Assembly: GCA_900095095.1 (NCBI GenBank)
Contig: FMBT01000340.1
Coordinates: forward strand, 62,001-126,000
Direction of reading: 5' to 3'
Length of the DNA: 64,000 bases
Origin: Fragilariopsis cylindrus CCMP1102
Taxonomy: Eukaryota > Bacillariophyta > Bacillariophyceae > Bacillariales > Bacillariaceae
The notes under the pieces are model-generated. The model was given only the letters and a program-made list of their open reading frames with translations, was not told the DNA's origin and ran no database searches. Positions 22,902 through 34,109 of the stretch are shown one piece after another (positions within the stretch are counted from its first letter, which is position 1; each line of letters starts with the position of its first letter). A program made the position numbers and the translations under genes.

Positions 22902-24537
22902 ATCTAATGATGAATTAACGATTAGCTAAAACTGCGTTTATACTCTCAGATGGAAAGATAATACTAGTAGATAATATTTCGATTCGATGGATTCAATATT
23001 CAATATCACAGCATTGTTGTCGTTGCAGTTTGCCGTTGTTGTTGATTCTATTTTTTGCTTGTTTGAAGTTTACGGTGTCGAGGTGCACACGGAGCGAAAA
23101 GGCAGAAAAGGAAAATTGACGAAGTACGGACGATAATTTTGAAACAAAGCAATTTCCTTTTTCACAAAAACACACAGGATGGTATATCCTACCCAGGGGT
23201 AATTATTACCCCCTGGTCCTCCCATTGTATATGAAAGATCAAGGAACATGGGCCAATCATCATGGTGTAAAATAATTTACTACTGGATAAGTGCATGTTA
23301 CATCTCCTGAGACCACGAGAAAGTGTATTCCTGAGGAAGAAGCAAGTTATGTGCGGACAACCAACAGTCATAGTCATCGGAACCATTATCCAATATGAAC
23401 CAATCCTTAGACCACAGTCTACATTGTATTTGAATTCTTTCCTAGCACATGTTGCACAGGGTATCTATACCATCATCGAAGGGTAAACTAGTAGCAGCAG
23501 CAACAATAGACGATTTACAAGCAGCAATGGATATTGAGAAGAAGTGCACCAGAAATAATTACTACACTACTATTATACAGATGATATATACCTACTTTCA
23601 AGAAGCTGGATGTTAATTAGCCCATTTTATTGATATCCACACCACTAACTATAACCAAAAAAGAAGACCTCGTAAATGTTTGCTTATGGTGGGTCATAGA
23701 CAATGAAAACTTATCAATCAATAATAGGAGAAAAATTAATCATGCAGAACACAACATCATCTTCTCCATTGACAAATCAAGAAAATGGCGACATCTATCT
23801 TTCTTTATACTTATCATAGCTAAACTATAACATGGAGAAACATTTCGATTGATTCCCAACCCATTTCTGTGACCAATGCTTAGTATGGAACAGATAGAGA
23901 CAACATTCTACAGTCACATTTAATTGATATTGGTAGGCTTTGTTTCTTTCTTAAAAAAATAACTGTATATTAGGTATGGATGTATTGATAAATTAAGAAG
24001 TTAGTACAAATTTAGTTATACATGTGTTGGATTGGATACATTCTATATATGTATATTGACACAGATAATTAGACATCCTACTGTGAGTATTGCACATTTT
24101 GTTCGTTTGGAACATCGAGGTGAGGTGTGGTGAGGTGAATCGAAATAATCGATTCATGCATTCATTCAGTCAAGGCGTGAAACGAATGTTGAATTGAATT
24201 GAATTGAATACTTATTTCAAGAACCTCTCTCTCCATCTCTTTAATAGATTGTGTGGATGTTTTCTTGTTTGATATGCTCCTGAACGATGTGGAGATTGAG
24301 AAGTCGAAATAAAATCGAAATCAAAATGAAAAATTCGTCTGGTCTGATCTGGAGACTTGTCCGTCTTCATGCTGTACATCATAATATATCTAATCCACCA
24401 ACGGATGCAAAGATAACGGTATGTATGGGTAACATAATAGGAGGATTGGTTTCATTTCATTATACTGTAAATAAACAATGATTGTTGATCATATTATATT
24501 ATAGTATCTCATATTACGGCATTTTTGAAACCATTCA
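22866..24537. other. Intergenic region of 1.7 kb, no supported gene
   Basis: Starts with a (TA)13 run at 22877-22903 next to the PAWM gene. The stretch 23170-23960 has somewhat higher GC and short protein-like fragments, but no frame, splice chain or recognisable domain. It may be a decayed gene or element. The rest is AT-rich. Confidence 0.4.
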
Positions 24538-25065
24538 TTAATACCACCAAAATATTGCAAAGAGAATAGCAAGAACCATCAATGTCGCGAAAGAAAATGC
24601 TGCTATCATTATCATTAAATCACAACAGGATGTTACATCATCATCATCATAAGGATCATCATCACCATTGTTGTTGTTGCCATCATTATAACTCCTATGA
24701 CCTTCTTCGATATCATCATCAAGAATAATGGAATCTGCTTCTATTAAAATTGTTGCGTTACTTCTTGTGGTTGCATCATCCTCATCCTCATCATCGTGGT
24801 CGTCGTCACCGAATGATTTAGTAATAGCCAAACCGTTAATATGCGTATTATTATAAGTATTCGTATTAGTATTAGTTGTGGTAGTGTTAGTAACATAAGG
24901 TGTCAAATTCGCGACCGTCATGGTCAATTTTTTTCTTTTGGTATCGTAGCTTGCTTCTATGTTTTCGTTTACGTCTACGTCGTTGTCTATTTTATGATTA
25001 TTATTACTTTTATTACCATCAGGTGTCACATTCTTAACATAAGGTGTCATATTTGTGAGCGTCAT
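24538..25065 (-). CDS. Small tail-anchored protein of unknown function
   Basis: A frame of 175 residues. It opens with MTLTNMTPYVKNVTP and repeats the same pattern about 50 residues later (MTVANLTPYVTNTT). A Thr/Asn- and Asp/Glu-rich middle follows. The last 25 residues are a hydrophobic helix (MIMIAAFSFATLMVLAILFAIFWWY) right at the C-terminus, preceded by acidic residues and a CC pair. This layout is that of a tail-anchored membrane protein. The promoter-proximal DNA also repeats AAGGTGTCA units. No homologous family is recognised; the ORF could be species-specific. Confidence 0.6.
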   Translation of the reverse strand: MTLTNMTPYVKNVTPDGNKSNNNHKIDNDVDVNENIEASYDTKRKKLTMTVANLTPYVTNTTTTNTNTNTYNNTHINGLAITKSFGDDDHDDEDEDDATTRSNATILIEADSIILDDDIEEGHRSYNDGNNNNGDDDPYDDDDVTSCCDLMIMIAAFSFATLMVLAILFAIFWWY

Positions 25066-25467
25066 GGCTGTCGTTGCGGTATGTCTGTTTTTGTGAACTC
25101 TCTTGGTGGTACAGTAACCTGTGACAAAGCAAGCTCAAGTTGTCAAACTAGTGAGTAAGTCACCTTGAGCGAAGTGTAACGATGAAGTGGGAACGCGTCG
25201 GCGACTTTGTTTAAGTTAGTCGAACCAGTCGAGTCGAGTCGAGCCGAAACTCTTATTTTGTATTTGTGTTCTTTTTCGATTTTTTTTATTTTTTTTAGCT
25301 GACTACTTTTATCTTGCTTCTTCGATATCTTGTTGATGACAAAGCGACAACAAAGCAAACCAATACACATCCTTCGATCCTTGAACAACTCTCTTGTCGT
25401 ATTCTCGATTACCATCTCACTAAAACATACCGTAGTACGATATCTTCGTCGAAACAACAATACCACG
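25066..25467. other. Divergent intergenic region
   Basis: Promoter space between the tail-anchored protein gene and the aldo/keto reductase gene. It contains GTCGAGTCGAGTCGAG repeats near 25227-25242 and a T-rich tract at 25270-25295. An upstream in-frame ATG at 25336 exists but would bury the signal peptide. Confidence 0.4.
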
Positions 25468-26156
25468 ATGATGCAGCTGACTATTCGTCGCCACACCAAC
25501 AAGAACTATCGAAAGCCACTGCTTCATCTTCAGCATGTTGCTTTCCTTTTCGTCGTCGTCGTCGTTGTCTTTTTCTTCGTAACCGCTGTAGATTCAACAT
25601 CTGTAACAGCAGCAACTGATGAAGCAGCGGCGGCGGTGGCAGCAACAGCAACAGCAGATACATTGATTGTGGATGACTTTCTCGTCGAGCACGAGCACGA
25701 AGAAAATTATTCCAACTACGCAGTATTAAGAGGAACATCATCAGCTGTTACTGCAGGAAAATTACCATTATCCAGCAACACCAGCAATCATACCGTTATT
25801 CCTCCTCATCAACGTCAACACACGCAGAAGCAACAATCACAAAAAGTAGAAGAAGAAAAAGAAAACCTGACACCCACAAAATTTATTGGTGTCGATTATC
25901 AAGGCGATCCGGTGTATATGCCATTAATTGGTACCGGTACCTGGCAATATGATAGTACTACAGCCTATGACTCTGTCTGTCAAGCATTTGGTGCTGGATA
26001 TAATTTTGTAGATACCGCATATGGATATAAAAATCAACAAGGTGTGGGTAGGGCTATTCAAGATTGTTGGAAAGGGAATAGAACTGATTTATTTGTGATG
26101 ACAAAAATTCCTGGTAAGTGTTTTTAAGTTAAGTTGTACTCGGATTGGTTTTGGGT

Positions 26157-26224
<68 letters not shown>

Positions 26225-27154
26225 GCTGTTGTTGTCCATCCATTCATTCATTATTTATCGTCGTCGTCGCCTTCATCTGTAGTTCATCTCTTGTCTTATC
26301 TGTACTTTCTTTTTTTGCCACTAACATCGATACTCATGCTGCAATACTGTCTTTTCTTCCTTTAAATAATAACAACAACAACAACGAAACAATAATATAA
26401 TAAAGGTGGATTAAATTCATCGCAAACACAAGAGTTACATGAACGTAATTTAGAAGAACTTGGTTTAGATTATGTGGATCATTTAATGATCCATTATCCA
26501 TCCGATTGGTATGGAAAAACCACTGGTGCCAAACAACGTCAAGAGGAATGGTTAGCACTCGAGGCAATATATAAGACCGGTGAGGCACGTACGATCGGTA
26601 TCAGTCATTATTGCTCACGTCATATCCTGGATGTATTATGGGTAGCCACCATTACACCAGCAATTAATCAAGTGGAATATCATATTGGGTCACAAGATAT
26701 TGATAGTGTGATTGAGACCTGTTCGGACTTTGGTATTACATTTATGTCGTTCTCTCCATTATGTGGTCCCTGTACCTATGCACCAAATGATTCATTAGTC
26801 AATGGTGATTTAGTGACAGAAATTGCGAAACAATATAAACATAATACTACAAGAAGTAGTAGGACTAGTACTGATATTGGAAATACTACCATTGAGTTTG
26901 ATGATTCTGTTACTGGTAGTCAAGTTGCATTAGCATATATTGTACAACAGGGTATACCAGTTATACCAAAAAGTAATAAGATGGCACACATTATATCTAA
27001 TCAACAAATTTTTGATTTTGTTTTATCAGATGAACATATGGAACGATTAAAACGTACAACTAAACCATCAGCATCACCGGGTGATTGTGATGTTGTTGTT
27101 TTTGATGCGATTGATGTTGCTACGATCGAAGAGAAAAAAACTACTAATATATAA
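25468..27154 (+). CDS. Aldo/keto reductase with secretory signal
   Basis: NAD(P)H-dependent carbonyl reductase of the aldo/keto reductase superfamily. Exon 1 is 25468-26113, intron 26114-26405 (292 bp), exon 2 26406-27154, giving 464 residues. The N-terminus has a basic stretch and a very hydrophobic core (VAFLFVVVVVVFFFVTAVDS), then about 100 low-complexity residues before the barrel. The tetrad is visible: Asp in FVDTAYGY, Tyr in the same motif, Lys in VMTKIPGG, His in HLMIHYPSDW. GISHYCSRH, NQVEYH, GSQVALAYIVQQGIPVIPKS and a late basic helix complete the fold. The leader suggests an ER, secreted or plastid-route enzyme, but no clear ASAF junction is seen. Substrate cannot be told. Confidence 0.88.
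26156..26235. repeat. (TTG)n microsatellite in the reductase intron
   Basis: About 25 GTT/TTG units with one interruption, inside the 292-bp intron. It gives a spurious poly-Cys frame. Confidence 0.95.
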
Positions 27155-27318
27155 TAACATACCGACGAGCATGGATTAAAAGTAATGGCAAATACAAACT
27201 ATTCCACCCCCTCTATGCGACTACAACATGCATGCATAATTTTAGAAACATAGTATTTAATATTATATACAATTTCATACCGTTTGAACTATTAATAACT
27301 TAGATTTATTAATTTACG

Positions 27319-27357
<39 letters not shown>

Positions 27358-27908
27358 GATTATAGAACCTTAATTCTCTCTCCCTCTATCCCTGTTTCTT
27401 TGTTGGCTCAAAGGATCCCACATGCAGCCAAGATCTAGCATACCACCGCATAGTTGGCCCAACAATTGACCGACCAGAGTGTGGCACGAATTTCGTGCGA
27501 ACCATAATATGCATACCAGAAAGTATGCAAAAAGCGTAAAATGGTGTATGTCATCATAATCAATCAAGCAGCCGATTCTGTTGGTTGGCGTAGTACTAAG
27601 AGTAGATGCAATATCAATGTGAGGGGAATGTTCTCAATATCATTACCTTGTATGTTGTGCATAGTCGATTTAGCTAGATCGTGTTCTGTAGAACGAGCTT
27701 CTACCGTCGTACTGCCGGTCGATTTGTCCCAGGGATTTTTGGAAAAGGATTTATTCTTACAGCCTAACCACACTTGCATCCAGGCAACGGCATGGGTAGT
27801 TTTGGAGGAGATAGAGAAGATAGAATAGCAAACCATATTCGTCGAGTCACACGAACACATAGTATGGAGATAAAACCTACTCAGATTCTCCAAGCAACGA
27901 ATTGTTGC
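27155..27908. other. Intergenic region with (TA)n, no supported gene
   Basis: A (TA)n run of about 33 bp lies at 27323-27355. Short open frames at 27541-27893 overlap on both strands and show no domain or splice support. Both flanking genes end here (convergent). Confidence 0.5.
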
Positions 27909-29516
27909 TCAAAAATCGTCTTCGTCATTGCTTAAAGAATCGTCTTCATCATTATATGGATGATCAAGTCGTTCAGAAGCTACGACACTAGCCCCAACAA
28001 AATCCTTGTCTGGAGTCATAGACGTACAGCTGTTCCCTGCGCTAGAGGAATCATCATCGCCAGAAAAGCCGGACCCAGACAACAATCGCACACCCCATTG
28101 GCGATTCAGGTTGTTGGTACCCTTTGCTGCCACCACAATTGGATCGGGCGGGTTACTTTGGCGGATGTAGGCTTTGCAGACGTGTTTGCCTTTATTCCCA
28201 AAATGGTTCTTCCTCGGCGCGACGGGAACATCTATTCCATTTGTTTCCAGGTGTAAAACGAGGTCGTTGATACCCGTCTTTATGAGATCAAACGTGTGTT
28301 TTCGCCCACCAATCGTAATTTGACGACTCGCCAGTTTGTTCCGTATTGCTGAAGATCAATAATTGCAGTATCCTCTCCGTTATCTTTCTAGCCGATTTCC
28401 ATCATAATGCAATAACTCTTCCGTTATCTTTTCTAGCGGGTCCTTTTTATTTTCGACCAAGTATTGCTGTATGGTCGACGCCAAATCAATAATTCGAGCC
28501 TTGAATGCAGTAGTGCTTGATTTACGCGTGTGCAAGTCGGCTAAAGCGAGGGACATCTCTGCTAGTCCCTCTCCCACAACTTTGAGATCAGTTGTACTGC
28601 AAACACTAATCCTCTCTGAATTGGATGGCATTCTGTTGGTAATTTGCGCTTCGGCCTGTTGAGCGGTTTTTTTAGAGCTTCCATCCTTCCAAATATCGCC
28701 TTTATCTTCGCCTACAAGTTTTTCGCCACAAAAGATACTAACCCAGTATGATTCGCCTTTCCATTCCAACATTTGTTCGCTCGTCATTATTGGATAGATG
28801 ACCCAATTACATCCACTATCGTAGTATGCATCATGTGGATCCGGGACAAATAGGATATTTCGATCGTTGCTCCTCATCCCTGAAGTCCCTCCCATGGTGC
28901 CGTTGGCCAAAAACACAAAGGCTTTATTGAGACGGTCTTTCAATAATTGCTTCTCATCAGTATCATCTTCGTTTTTGATGTCTTTAAGAAATGCGTCGAG
29001 ATTGTCAATCTTGCCGATCATCCAACTATAAACGAGACCCCACCACGCCGAGCAATTCTTGCTGTCCGATCCTTGGTGTCCTTTGTTTCCTGGTACGTCT
29101 TGTAGAAGGCAGGCCTTGGGATCTGTTCCGCTAACACTGGGTACCGATGCCTGGCTGGCTTCGGTAGCAATTGAACCAGCGTCCGGTAACGATTCAGTCT
29201 CCGCATCCGTCAAATGCTTGATGAACTGATTTCTTGGACCATCGTATAAGTTCAGAGTAGCAACACGCTGAAACGTATCAGCCTTGCCTTGAATATCCTT
29301 GAAAGTCTTATGTACGGCACTGTCTTTCGGAAAGATATCGGATGCTTTAGCAAAATAAGAACCGTCCCCCAACTCTTTCTGCAGTGCTTGCAATGCGTCG
29401 AACTCTTTCTCCAGTGCTTGCATTGTGAAGGTCCGAGCACTCTGCTTAAGACTGTTTACATTTTCCCTTACCACAGCACATCGATCCTTGGTGTCGCTAG
29501 CATCCTGATCAGTCAT
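27909..29516 (-). CDS. Unrecognised protein, possibly HNH-related
   Basis: The first 378 codons are open from ATG 29516. Reading then resumes in neighbouring frames to a stop at 27909. One added A near 28388 and two near 28315 give a continuous 535-residue protein. The N-terminal quarter is helical and charged. The centre has a Cys/His-containing stretch (ACLLQDVPGNKGHQG...CSAWWG). Next comes NILFVPDPHDAYYDSG...VIYPIM, which resembles the N...L...H..FD......P part of HNH_2-type endonuclease domains, though the first catalytic histidine is not obvious. The C-terminal third has an EKITEELL / EKITERIL repeat, and the end is acidic and serine-rich. GC content is somewhat higher than in neighbouring genes, which may mean a different history. 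Function is not assigned. Confidence 0.6.
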
Positions 29517-30036
29517 ATTGCATGTATTATCTATTACACGATGTATGTAACACAGAATTAAAGTAAAGTTGTTTGGTTGCTGTTGCTGTTATTGCTGTTG
29601 CGGTGTTGTTTAATTTAATTCGATTTAATTTAGAACGTCGGTGTTGTTGTTCGAATACACGAATAAGAAATGTATCTTCAGTTATTCAATAATTGTACTC
29701 TGTCGTTGTCGTTGTCGTTATCTTCTTCTTCTTCCTTGTCGTCGTATTTTACCATCGTCGATACGAATATAGTAATTTAATTCCATTCATCGTATATGTC
29801 GTTTTGTTGTTGTTGTAATATATACAAGTGAAAACCTTACACTTATCACACGACTCAACCACAGGGCCAGGCAAAATTGTAAAATGGATCAGATATGTCA
29901 ACCAAAACAAACAAAATCAACCGTTAGAGTTGGACGAAGACTGTCTCGCGATGAGTGGGTTCGCGAGTATAGAAAATACGCGTGTTTTAGAGGGGGGAAA
30001 TTGTGGAAATGGTGGATTTGTCCTAGGACCAAGGGA
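29517..30036. other. Intergenic region, no confident gene
   Basis: Contains CAA/TTG and GTC repeats. A plus-strand frame at about 29870-30060 overlaps the antisense end of the tandem-HTH gene and has no ATG at its head, so it is not listed as a gene. Confidence 0.4.
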
Positions 30037-30609
30037 TTATCTGCCATCAGGCTTTAGTACGGTAAGCATGTTCTTGTCAGCTCGTACTTTGCCTTGTTCC
30101 TAGGAAATAATAACAACAACAACAACAGCAACAACAACAACAAAAGAATAAAATACAGTACACTGGTTAGAGGACAATAGAATACGACACACATGGAGTC
30201 GACGTCGTACAATAGAATACGATACACATGGCATCGACAACGTCGACGACGACAATCTTACCTCTTTCTTTTCTTTTTGTATAATGTAGTCTCTCCACTC
30301 TATACCATAATTTTTGGCTTTTGTAATAAATGTGGTTTTGTTTAATCCCAAAGCTTTGGCCATAGCTTTTTGGGTTAATCGATCGTCACTTGATAGTCGT
30401 TCTATCGATTTGAGAAATGTGTCTTTCGTTTCTCTCATCTTGTAGTTGCTCCACTTCATACCATACTTCATGACTTTATTACGGAAGGTGTATAAGGATA
30501 ATCCCAAAGCTTTGGCCATAGCTGGTTGGGTTAATCGATCGTCACTTGATAGTCGTTCTATCGATTTGAGAAATATATCTTTCGCATCATTATACGATAC
30601 ACATGTCAT
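30037..30609 (-). CDS. Tandem helix-turn-helix protein (FIS/HTH_8-like)
   Basis: Two exons: 30262-30609 and 30037-30099, joined by a 162-bp GT-AG intron (30100-30261), giving 136 residues ending EQGKVRADKNMLTVLKPDGR. Exon 1 holds two near-identical 52-residue units starting FLKSIERLSSDDRLTQ. Each continues AMAKALGL..TF..K...YG..W, which has the spacing of the C-terminal helix-turn-helix of the bacterial FIS/NtrC family (HTH_8). The DNA repeats with a period of 156 bp and few differences, so the duplication is recent. Basic residues after each unit fit DNA binding. No dimerisation or effector domain is present. The HTH call is a pattern match by eye; function as a DNA-binding protein is inference. 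Confidence 0.6.
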
Positions 30610-30650
30610 CTTGTTGTAGTAACGTGTTGTAGTAACGTGTTGTAGTAACG

Positions 30651-30682
<32 letters not shown>

Positions 30683-31312
30683 ATGTTGTTGTTGCTGTTG
30701 TTGCTGTTGTCGTCGTCGTCGTCATCGTCGTCTTTCGGTTGGAATGAATAGAAGAAGAAGAAGAAGAAGAAGAAAAAGCAAGAAGCGACGTTTACTCAAG
30801 AAGAGAACGTAGCGATAGCGCGGTACTGTGCTCATGCATTATTTCTAATCGAGAATCATTTATTTCAAAATTGCAGATCACAGCCATTATTTATTTCAAT
30901 CACATTATTACACGACGGCCTTGTGTTCGTGACTAAACATCCCCCACGACTGTACCAAGTAGTCCCATGCACACCGGCAGTTGGCGATGGGATTGAAATT
31001 TACGCCACAAAAGCACGAAGAACTGCCTCGCTTCGTGCACCTTTTTTTATTGTCGTAAAATATAAAATAAAATGAGTTGAGTTGAACTTGTTATGATGGT
31101 GAACTGAGAACAGAACAGTTGCAGTTTGCGATGATACAGTAATAAAGGAATAGCTCAATTTTGATTCCGAACCAATTATATGCTTCTACTACTTTGTATC
31201 ATTGTCCATAATTTTTCAATTGGTAAATCGGAAACATACAAAATACTGCAGATTGAGGAAGAGCAACAGTGCATTATAAGAAAGGAAGAAATAGGAAATA
31301 CTACCCACCACT
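30610..31312. other. Divergent intergenic region with TTG/GTC/GAA repeats
   Basis: The 5' region of the tandem-HTH gene begins with three ACGTGTTGTAGTA units (about 30620-30655), then (TTG)n to about 30705, (GTC)n to about 30733, and (GAA)n at 30752-30773. The sulfotransferase promoter lies to the right. No gene seen. Confidence 0.5.
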
Positions 31313-33265
31313 ATGGTTTCAATTTCAATGCCAATGCCAGCGTCAACGTCAATGCCAACGTCAACGTCAACTTCAACGTCAACGTCAACAAGGAGCACCG
31401 ATAAGCAGCGCCAATCATTATGGCGAGGACGACAGACACGGACGACGACAATCATTATCTCTTGTTTCATCTTTTGTCTTACATTGTCGTCGATTATTGT
31501 TGGGCGAATTAGTTATAATCGAGAACTTTTTATCTTAACGGATCTATTAATGACTCCAACACAACATTATCATCATATTATTAATAATAATAACAACGTA
31601 CTTCCACCAGCATTAATGGTATCTAATTTTAGTGGATGTTGTGGAAGTGGTAAAACCGTATTGAGACAAACATGTTTAACAGAATCAGCTTGTACAAATC
31701 CGTTCTTTCCATATTCAAATGAAGAAGAATCAATATATCTAAAACCACATAACCATACAAAGGATTTTATGAAAAAAGAAAAGAAGATTATATGTGAGGA
31801 TGCAGCTAATACATTACAACCAAAATATGAATGGTGTAAAAAGCAAGAATTGCTTCCAATTCCATCTTATCCATTTGGGTGTGGTAAACATTTTGATGTA
31901 GCAAAATCAGGACCATATCATTTAGCGTATCTGTTTACAACAAAAGAAAGTAGTAGTAATACTAATACTGATAGTATTAGTGATAGTAATAGTAATCTAT
32001 TATTTTGTGGTATACCAAAGGTTGGTATAACACAATGGTTACAATTTTTAAGATTTGTTAATTTCGATGCAAGAGATTATCAGGCATCACCGCATTATAA
32101 AAGTGACAGATTTGCATATAGATTTCAGAATTTACCATTAAGTAGACAAACTGAAATTTGGTATAATAAAAATAATAATAATAACTTTAAAAGTAAATTA
32201 AAAAAAAATTGGACAAAAATGATATTTATACGTGAACCAACCGAACGACTATTGTCTGCATATATTGATAAAATTAAGCCACATTATAATATAACGTTCT
32301 CAGAATTTGTTGATTTTCTTGATACACCAAACATAACAAAGGATGTAGATAGTCGTGATAAAATTCAAATCGATAACATGCCGTCATCATCAAGCATCGA
32401 TGATAGTGTGGATTGGAACAAATCCATCAGTTCCATATTAGAATCTTCAAGAATCAAGCAGGTCAAGAAGCTTCGTAAAATGGTATTGTTGTCGTTGCAA
32501 TTGGACGAAAGTGACAAGAGCTCCAAGAAATTATTCAAGAAGGCAATTCAGAACATGGAGGAATTGGGGAAGGTTAAATTGAAAGCAGATGGGACCATCA
32601 GCCTTATAAACGCAAAGATCAACAAGAAAAAGCGAAAATCATCGTCCACAAATGAAGAAGATGAAGGAAAAAGTAAAAGGGAAAGGAAAGAAAAGAAATT
32701 AATTTTTGAAAAGTATAGAGGTCTGTCATGGTATACTGATCCACATTGGCGTCCACAGGCATGGACGTGTGGTATATCAGAAGAATTACCAAATATAGAT
32801 TATATATCAACATTAGATTATATCGCGAAAGATACAAAGAATATATTACAAAAAGTTAATTTATGGGATAAATATGGACAGCATTATAGGACAGTCAAGA
32901 AAAAGAAAGGGGGTAAGAACCATATTGCTTCACCACCTCCACCAGAACCATTACGAAAAGGTCAGCTTGCATCTGGATTTCAACAACCGATGAAAACAGC
33001 TACAGATAATAATAATAGTGATAGTAATAATATGACACAGATGACTCTTGATGATCCAACAAAGCATAATCATAATTCAAAAAGTCAAATGAACAATTAT
33101 TATACACCTGAATTGCTTGATAGAGTAAGGAAATTATACTGGATGGATGTGTTATTATATGATGCAATAATGGATGTTGCAAAAGAAAATGCTGAAAATT
33201 CAAAAGATCAAATTCCTACAGGAAAGGCTGTTGCTATGAAAATAAAATCTGAATGTTCATTTTGA
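31313..33265 (+). CDS. Golgi-type carbohydrate sulfotransferase
   Basis: A single-exon, 650-residue type II membrane protein. After a Ser/Thr-repeat and basic N-terminus, one membrane anchor is seen (about residues 45-65, IIISCFIFCLTLSSIIVG), then a lumenal stem. Catalytic motifs of the sulfotransferase 2 family bind 3'-phosphoadenylylsulfate: LFCGIPKVGITQW (5'-phosphosulfate loop, about residue 230) and MIFIREPTERLLSAYIDK (3'-phosphate site, about 304-321). WYTDPHWRPQAWTCGI, a further family hallmark, lies near residue 475. A lysine-rich low-complexity insert sits between them (about 380-465). The role is transfer of sulfate to glycans, plausibly sulfated exopolysaccharide or cell-surface glycans. 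The exact acceptor is unknown. Confidence 0.85.
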   Translation: MVSISMPMPASTSMPTSTSTSTSTSTRSTDKQRQSLWRGRQTRTTTIIISCFIFCLTLSSIIVGRISYNRELFILTDLLMTPTQHYHHIINNNNNVLPPALMVSNFSGCCGSGKTVLRQTCLTESACTNPFFPYSNEEESIYLKPHNHTKDFMKKEKKIICEDAANTLQPKYEWCKKQELLPIPSYPFGCGKHFDVAKSGPYHLAYLFTTKESSSNTNTDSISDSNSNLLFCGIPKVGITQWLQFLRFVNFDARDYQASPHYKSDRFAYRFQNLPLSRQTEIWYNKNNNNNFKSKLKKNWTKMIFIREPTERLLSAYIDKIKPHYNITFSEFVDFLDTPNITKDVDSRDKIQIDNMPSSSSIDDSVDWNKSISSILESSRIKQVKKLRKMVLLSLQLDESDKSSKKLFKKAIQNMEELGKVKLKADGTISLINAKINKKKRKSSSTNEEDEGKSKRERKEKKLIFEKYRGLSWYTDPHWRPQAWTCGISEELPNIDYISTLDYIAKDTKNILQKVNLWDKYGQHYRTVKKKKGGKNHIASPPPPEPLRKGQLASGFQQPMKTATDNNNSDSNNMTQMTLDDPTKHNHNSKSQMNNYYTPELLDRVRKLYWMDVLLYDAIMDVAKENAENSKDQIPTGKAVAMKIKSECSF

Positions 33266-34109
33266 AATTTACTGTACTACCTCAGTAGCTGTCGTGCGTA
33301 GCTACTAATATATACAGTAGCCAGATTGTAATCATAATAAAAGTAGACGAAAACGTCTGTTCCAAATTTTCAAATCGCGGAGTGCGATCAATACACTTCT
33401 TAAGTTTTCAACCCACGCAATATTCAATAAAGCCAAGACTGAAAAAACTTGGCCTGTCATCCTCTCTGAACTCACATCTCTGCCTTATTCTTTTTCAATT
33501 AAGATATTTTGTACTATGATTTTTGCATAGGAATTGCTTTTACGTTACTATAAGTTTGATCACTATTAAATGCTCATAAAATTCTATTTCAGCACTATCA
33601 AAAGCGCTCTCCACACTATAAACACCACTGTACGATATAATAAATTCAATTCAATTTGTTGTTTGACCATGGTCGACGATGAGGATGATGACTGTATGGT
33701 TCTATTCTGGATTTTGATGTTGTATATATACTGATACCGGTAGGAAGACAAAACAAATTAGAAATGATTGAATTCGGGCTGTCTTAACAATTTTATCACG
33801 TCCCCCAGTATACTCGACGCGCGAGCTCATTTCTATCCGTTACATTCGAGCGTGACGAAAATCTAATATCATTAATCATTTTTTTCCTAATTTTACCCCC
33901 ACATACCTTATCATCACATAAAAATAATGCAATAGACTAGTTATAGACGTCACTGGAAAGAGTCAAAGACAAGAGTTGGTATAATAGCCAGCCTCGCAAG
34001 CAAAGAAGGAAGGAAGCAAAATCTAGTATACTATAATCTCTATAAGATCGGACGTTGCTTACGTTGTCAACAGAAATTGAAAAGAAAAAAAAATCCAATC
34101 AATCATATT
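33266..34109. other. Intergenic region, no gene seen
   Basis: Holds the sulfotransferase 3' untranslated region and the promoter of the choline-transporter-like gene. AT-rich; no motif or coding frame supported. Confidence 0.5.

Noticed and set aside
23170-23960. Possible decayed gene or element upstream of 24 kb
   Set aside because: Only short protein-like fragments, no recognisable motif, ends or repeats. Mentioned only as part of the intergenic region.
26134-26400. Cysteine-rich ORF
   Set aside because: It is a reading of the (TTG)n run inside the aldo/keto reductase intron.
27541-27893. Overlapping ORFs on both strands between the reductase and the HNH-like gene
   Set aside because: No domain, start context or splice support; composition is not distinguishable from intergenic sequence.
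29828-30103. Plus-strand frame of about 90 residues with gene-like composition
   Set aside because: It has no ATG at its head and overlaps the second exon and 3' end of the tandem-HTH gene on the other strand, whose splice model is clean. Treated as antisense shadow.
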